Origin: Succinispira mobilis DSM 6222 | GTDB taxonomy: Bacteria > Bacillota > Negativicutes > Acidaminococcales > Succinispiraceae | Reading direction: 5' to 3' | NCBI RefSeq assembly: GCF_000384135.1 | Contig: NZ_KB913028.1 | Coordinates: 430,351-494,350 of the forward strand | Length of the DNA stretch: 64,000 bases | In this document: piece after piece, positions 60,096-64,000 of the stretch | Position numbering within the stretch: the first letter of the stretch is position 1 | Layout of the letters: the number at the start of each line of letters is the position of its first letter | Made by a program: the position numbers and the translations under genes | Notes under the pieces: generated by a model | The model's input: the letters and a program-made list of their open reading frames with translations, nothing else | Told to the model about the DNA's origin: nothing | Databases searched by the model: none

Positions 60096-61184
60096 ATGGG
60101 AGAAAAGGAAAGTGTAGCAATTTTAACAGGAGGAGGAGATTGCCCAGGCTTAAATGCGGTGATTCGCGCAATTGTTACGAGTGCTTTGCAAGCCGGTTTA
60201 AATATTTATGGGATTCGCGATGGTTTTGGCGGCTTGATTGAGGATAAATTTAAATTGTTACAATTGGAAGATGTTGCGGATATCTTGGCTCGGGGTGGAA
60301 CAATCTTAGGAACTACTAATCGAGATAATCCTTTTCATTATGCTGTGCATACAGCTAAGGGTATTGTTTTTGAAGATCGACATCAAGTTGTTATAGAAAA
60401 TTTGCGTAAGCACAATATTAAAATGTTGTTCACGGTCGGCGGCGATGGTAGCTTGAAGATTGCCTCCGAACTAGCAAAAGTTGGGGTGCAAGTAATTGCC
60501 GTACCGAAAACCATTGATAATGATATCAGTGGTACGGAACGAACTTTTGGCTTTGATACAGCAATGAGTGTTGCGGCGGAAGCGCTAGATAGATTAAAAA
60601 CTACAGCGGATTCTCATCATAGGGTGATGGTCTTAGAAGTTATGGGCCGTTATGCAGGCTGGATTGCTTTGCATGCGGGCGTTGCCGGCGGAGCGGATTG
60701 TATTTTAATTCCGGAGATACCTTTTGAACGCGAGAAGGTTTTTGCGGCAATCGAACAACGCCGTCGAGCTGGCAAAAAATCAAGTCTGGTTATTGTAGCT
60801 GAAGGGGCAACAGAAGTAGGAGGAGAACTGACTGTAGCTCGTTTGGTGGAAGATAGTTTTGAGAAAATTCGTCTAGGCGGAGTGGGTAATAAGGTTGCGG
60901 AGATGATTGAGCAGGCCTTGAAAATTGAAAGTCGCTGTACGGTTTTAGGCTATTTGCAAAGAGGGGGAACGCCTACGCCTTATGATCGAGTTTTGGCAAC
61001 TAGATATGGGGTGGCCGCTTTTGAAGCCTATCAGCAAGGCAAAACCAATGTTTTGGTGGCTTTACGCGATGATGCCATAGTAACTGTGCCAATTGATTGT
61101 GTGGCCGATAAACCTCGGTTTGTGGATATTGAGGGTGAATTGGTACGCTTTGCGAGAAAACTAGGGATTTGCTTAGGCGATTAG
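60096..61184 (+). CDS. pfkA: 6-Phosphofructokinase
   Basis: PfkA phosphorylates fructose 6-phosphate to the 1,6-bisphosphate. The 362-residue protein has ILTGGGDCPGLNAVIRA at the start, VGGDGS near 111 and VPKTIDNDI near 134, then MGRYAGWIALHAG. The Gly in GGDGS points to ATP as donor, while Lys in PKTIDND is usual in pyrophosphate or group III enzymes. It is thus a mixed group III type. ATG 60096 follows GAGGG; an ATG four codons earlier lacks a site. A terminator follows. Confidence 0.92.
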   Translation: MGEKESVAILTGGGDCPGLNAVIRAIVTSALQAGLNIYGIRDGFGGLIEDKFKLLQLEDVADILARGGTILGTTNRDNPFHYAVHTAKGIVFEDRHQVVIENLRKHNIKMLFTVGGDGSLKIASELAKVGVQVIAVPKTIDNDISGTERTFGFDTAMSVAAEALDRLKTTADSHHRVMVLEVMGRYAGWIALHAGVAGGADCILIPEIPFEREKVFAAIEQRRRAGKKSSLVIVAEGATEVGGELTVARLVEDSFEKIRLGGVGNKVAEMIEQALKIESRCTVLGYLQRGGTPTPYDRVLATRYGVAAFEAYQQGKTNVLVALRDDAIVTVPIDCVADKPRFVDIEGELVRFARKLGICLGD

Positions 61185-61202
61185 TGTATAGTTTAAATGC
61201 TG

Positions 61203-61242
61203 AAAAGCTAATTTTAAGCTTTGCTTGAAATTAGCTTTTTTT
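61203..61242 (+). terminator. Intrinsic terminator after pfkA
   Basis: AAAAGCTAATTTTAAGC pairs with GCTTGAAATTAGCTTTT (one G-T pair) around TTT, then a T-run. Confidence 0.92.
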
Positions 61243-61276
61243 ATGTGCTAAAAATGCTGGAGTTAAGAAGCTGACG

Positions 61277-61324
61277 ATAATCTAAAACTAGAAGTTGATT
61301 GTAAAGCAACTAGTTTTAGATTAT
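61277..61324. repeat. Perfect 15-bp inverted repeat upstream of the diguanylate cyclase gene
   Basis: ATAATCTAAAACTAG (61277-61291) and CTAGTTTTAGATTAT (61310-61324) with an 18-base loop. Its right end touches the -35 element. There is no clear T-run. Confidence 0.7.
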
Positions 61325-61352
61325 TGTGGACAAATGTTCTATTTGATATAAT
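61324..61352 (+). promoter_or_regulatory. Sigma-A promoter of the PilJ-PAS-GGDEF gene
   Basis: TTGTGG (61324-61329), a 17-base spacer ending in TGA, TATAAT (61347-61352). Confidence 0.8.
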
Positions 61353-61422
61353 ATTAAGAAAATACTAAAATTAGTGGCGGACTTTGTCAGCGGAAAAATT
61401 TGTTTAAAAGGAGGGGAACACG

Positions 61423-62958
61423 GTGCGGCTAGGCAATCGAAAAATGATTGTAACAATGTTAAAACAACGCTATATTTTAGCTTTGGGCATTATTGTAATA
61501 ATGTTAATCTTAGGTGAAGTTATGTTGCAACGCGCCCTGAAATTTGAACAAGATGATTCGCGGGTGATTAATATTGCTGGACGGCAACGAATGTTGAGCC
61601 AGAAAATTAATAAAGCTGCTCTGGGGTTATACTTTAGTAGTGATAGTGCTCAGCGGGAGATGTATCATTATGAAATATATACAGCTTTGAGCTTGTGGCA
61701 ACAATCGCATCAAGGACTACAACAAGGCAATAAAAGTATGGGTTTACCAGGTGATAACAGCTCTAAAGTGCAAAAAATGTTTGCGCTTATTGAACCTAAT
61801 TATCAAATTATGGTTGAGACGGCTCAGAATATTTTAGAACTAGGTCCAGAATATAGTTTAGAAAAACATCGCCAGCTATTTGCTTATTTGCAGATTATGC
61901 AAGCGAACGAAGGTGACTTTTTGCGGGGGATGGATGCCATTGTTTTTCAATACGACCAAGAATCACGTGATAAAATTGGCGAAATAAGGTCGTTAGAATG
62001 TTTAATATTATTGGTGGCCTTGATTACCGTTTGTTTGGAATTTATCTTCATTTTCCGACCAACTTGGGAGCAGGTCGGTTTAGCTTTACGAGAGGTAGAA
62101 ATTAGTCGGAGAAATTTATTTAAAATTTTTGAAACGGCTCCAGCAGCGATGTTGTTTGTCGATATTGATGATTGTAAAATTGTTAGGTTGAACAATCTAG
62201 CGAAAAATTTACTGAAAAATGCGCTAGCGGCAAGCCAAGATATGAATTTTGCGCATACTTTAAATTTATCTCCAGAGCAATTTTCCCAGCTGTGGGAAAA
62301 GATAATTGCTGGTGAAATTTTAGAAAATGTGGAAGTTGAATTGTTGGATAAGGAACACCGTGGCAGAGTGGCCTTGCTTTCGGCTAATATAATTAGTTAT
62401 GAAGAAAAATATGGTGTACTTATAGGCTTAGTAGAGATAACGCCGCAAAAAGAAGCTGAGGAGATTTTGCGGAAATATGCCAGTATTGATGATATGACAG
62501 GCTTGATGAACAAAAGGTCGGGGCTGAATTTTTTGGAAAATGCTTTGGAAAATCGCAGTAGCGAGCCTTTGAGCGTGGCCTTTATTGATGTTGACGGTCT
62601 TAAATATGTAAATGATACTTATGGGCATGAGGAAGGCGATGCCTACATTCGTCAAATTGCGAAAGTTATTCGGGGCAATTTGGGGAGCCATGATGTGGTT
62701 TTTCGTTATGGTGGCGATGAATTTGTTTTGATTTTGGATAATTGTGCGCGAGCAATAGCTGAAGTAGTTTTACAGCGTATTGTGCAAAAACTAGAACGCT
62801 TAAATGCACAAAGTACTAAACCTTATGCTTGGCATATAAGCTATGGGATTGCTGAATATGGGGAAATTACCAATGAAGATCTTAAAAGTATTTTGGCCCG
62901 TGCTGACCAAGAAATGTATCTGCAAAAAAGACAAAGAAAACAGGCCCAGAAAAAATAA
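61423..62958 (+). CDS. Membrane diguanylate cyclase with PilJ/NarX-like sensor and PAS domain
   Basis: The 511-residue protein has TM1 (about 17-37), an extracytoplasmic PilJ/NarX-type domain (VINIAGRQRMLSQKI at 48-62), TM2 (about 192-212), a PAS domain (about 230-345) and a GGDEF domain with intact GGDEF at 430-434 and VDGLKYVNDTYGH. It should make cyclic di-GMP in response to an outside signal. The RxxD inhibitory site is missing (GSHD before GGDEF). The GTG start has AAGGAGGGG upstream. It is a single-gene unit, upstream of uppP. Confidence 0.9.
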   Translation: MRLGNRKMIVTMLKQRYILALGIIVIMLILGEVMLQRALKFEQDDSRVINIAGRQRMLSQKINKAALGLYFSSDSAQREMYHYEIYTALSLWQQSHQGLQQGNKSMGLPGDNSSKVQKMFALIEPNYQIMVETAQNILELGPEYSLEKHRQLFAYLQIMQANEGDFLRGMDAIVFQYDQESRDKIGEIRSLECLILLVALITVCLEFIFIFRPTWEQVGLALREVEISRRNLFKIFETAPAAMLFVDIDDCKIVRLNNLAKNLLKNALAASQDMNFAHTLNLSPEQFSQLWEKIIAGEILENVEVELLDKEHRGRVALLSANIISYEEKYGVLIGLVEITPQKEAEEILRKYASIDDMTGLMNKRSGLNFLENALENRSSEPLSVAFIDVDGLKYVNDTYGHEEGDAYIRQIAKVIRGNLGSHDVVFRYGGDEFVLILDNCARAIAEVVLQRIVQKLERLNAQSTKPYAWHISYGIAEYGEITNEDLKSILARADQEMYLQKRQRKQAQKK

Positions 62959-63003
62959 GTAATAGTTAATGGAGGAGTATTTAAGGAAAAATGCGGGAAG
63001 CGC

Positions 63004-63032
63004 TTGTGAATATTCGCTATCTAAAGTATAAT
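63004..63032 (+). promoter_or_regulatory. Sigma-A promoter of uppP
   Basis: TTGTGA (63004-63009), a 17-base spacer, TATAAT (63027-63032), 35 bp before the start. Confidence 0.8.
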
Positions 63033-63066
63033 TAAATAGTTGTTTTTTAAAATTGGGGGTATGAAA

Positions 63067-63873
63067 ATGAGTGACACTTTGATAGCGATAATAATCGGGA
63101 TTGTAGAAGGATTAACAGAATTTATTCCTGTGTCTTCGACGGGGCATATGATTTTGGTGGGAAACTTAATCGGCTATAATGATGAGGCGGCAAGTGTTTT
63201 TGAGGTTTTCATACAATTAGGAGCGATTTTGGCGGTAATATTTTTTTACAAAGATAAGTTTCAGCGGTTTTTTACAGCCGAGGCTTGGGATAAAAATAAT
63301 AGTTTGAGTGTTTGGCATGTAGCAGCGGGGATTGTACCGGTAATGGGAATCGGGTATTTGCTACATAAACCCATAAAAATGTATTTGTTTTCTCCGTATA
63401 CAGTAATCATTGGCTTAATTGCAGGCGGGGTAATGATGCTGTTGGCAGAGCGCTTTGGGGGAAGAAAACATACAGAAGATGTTATGCAAATTACTTTAAA
63501 GCAAGCATTTTTTGTCGGCTTATTTCAAATTTTTGCGTTATGGCCAGGTTTTTCTCGCTCGGGCTCTACGATTTCTGGAGCGCTGTTTATGGGGATTTCG
63601 CGCAAGGCAGCGGCTGATTATTCTTTTATAATTGCAGTACCGTTGATGTTTGTGGCTTGTATTTATGATTTACTAAAGAGTATGCATGCTCTTTCGGGAA
63701 ATGATTTATATATGATTAGTGTAGGGTTTGTGGTAGCGTTTTTAGTATCTTATGTAGCCATAGTTTGGTTTTTAAGATTTTTAAATAAATCCAGTTTGGC
63801 AGCCTTTGCCTACTATCGTTTTGCTTTAGCGGCTTTATCTTACTGGTATTTCACTTGCAAGTTAATAAAATAG
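63067..63873 (+). CDS. uppP: Undecaprenyl-diphosphatase
   Basis: UppP (BacA) regenerates undecaprenyl phosphate, the lipid carrier for peptidoglycan and surface glycans, from its diphosphate. The 268-residue membrane protein has GIVEGLTEFIPVSSTGH near 10-26 and the second motif PGFSRSGSTISG near 160-171, with about eight membrane helices. ATG 63067 has GGGGG 7 bases upstream; ATG 63061 is too close. It ends with a terminator. Its lipid is used by the glycan cassette genes at the other end of the window. Confidence 0.95.
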   Translation: MSDTLIAIIIGIVEGLTEFIPVSSTGHMILVGNLIGYNDEAASVFEVFIQLGAILAVIFFYKDKFQRFFTAEAWDKNNSLSVWHVAAGIVPVMGIGYLLHKPIKMYLFSPYTVIIGLIAGGVMMLLAERFGGRKHTEDVMQITLKQAFFVGLFQIFALWPGFSRSGSTISGALFMGISRKAAADYSFIIAVPLMFVACIYDLLKSMHALSGNDLYMISVGFVVAFLVSYVAIVWFLRFLNKSSLAAFAYYRFALAALSYWYFTCKLIK

Positions 63874-63883
63874 TTTTGCTAAT

Positions 63884-63933
63884 AATATGTTGTAATGTCT
63901 AGTTTTGCCACTAAGCATTACAACATATTTTCA
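63884..63933 (+). terminator. Intrinsic terminator after uppP
   Basis: A perfect 14-bp stem (AATATGTTGTAATG and CATTACAACATATT), then TTCAT. Confidence 0.8.
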
Positions 63934-64000
63934 TATAATTGCTGGTGAATAATTAGCGGTAATTATTATGATAAAAGTTGAAAAAATTCATAGGATGTGC

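Noticed and set aside
1-64000. tRNA, rRNA, CRISPR arrays, transposases, integrases or phage genes
   Set aside because: I looked for their hallmarks and saw none in the window.

Overview
The window is a gene-dense, AT-rich bacterial chromosome segment that reads as an anaerobic Firmicute, most likely a Negativicute. Supporting signs are the ctsR-mcsA-mcsB-clpC-radA heat-shock operon, the carD / PIN-TRAM / ispDF / gltX / cysS / mrnC / thyX / rlmB / NYN / sigH block in Firmicutes order, strong AGGAGG ribosome binding sites with frequent TTG and GTG starts, a flavodiiron protein and an oxygen-sensitive glycyl radical decarboxylase. The genus cannot be fixed from the sequence. I saw no rRNA, tRNA, CRISPR array, insertion sequence or phage gene.

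Layout: (1) 1-4541, the 3' end of a very AT-rich surface-glycan cassette with three complete glycosyltransferases, a fragment of a probable fourth and a membrane acyltransferase, closed by a terminator. (2) 4689-13557, an LtaS-like alkaline-phosphatase-fold membrane enzyme followed by sugar-nucleotide supply: phosphomannomutase, ManC, GalU, GalE and Pgi. (3) 13751-24644, a NarL-type response regulator, an orphan amino-acid binding lipoprotein, an ABC-F ATPase, a small YjfB-type motility protein behind sigma-A and sigma-D promoters, a ZnuACB zinc importer, a PHP phosphoesterase, a DUF4127 protein and BrnQ. (4) 24741-30195, a Na+/alanine-type symporter, a GGDEF-EAL protein with a ruined EAL site, and FprA. 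(5) 30461-39964, a PocR-LuxR regulator, a Cache-type histidine kinase and a response regulator, then the 4-hydroxyphenylacetate decarboxylase genes hpdA, hpdB and hpdC and an MFS transporter. This locus should make p-cresol from 4-hydroxyphenylacetate, the end of tyrosine fermentation. (6) 39965-42682, a possible pseudoknotted RNA with a 20-codon ORF, a HesB-like protein without cysteines, an SGNH hydrolase and two DUF4125 paralogues. (7) 43044-58994, the heat-shock operon and the housekeeping block. (8) 58995-64000, a decayed HxlR gene, an orphan BrxF-like P-loop protein, PfkA, a PilJ/PAS/GGDEF diguanylate cyclase and UppP.

The most unusual points are these. McsB has lost nearly every phosphagen-kinase catalytic residue, and the partner ClpC has lost one of its two presumed phospho-arginine-binding glutamates, so this operon may run protein quality control without arginine phosphorylation. 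ThyX is a two-module protein in which the RHR and SQRY halves of the signature lie on different modules. A BREX-3 type BrxF stands alone with no BREX genes. A 60-kb reader should also note the intergenic RNA candidate at 40040-40123 and the perfect 12-bp hairpin inside radA.
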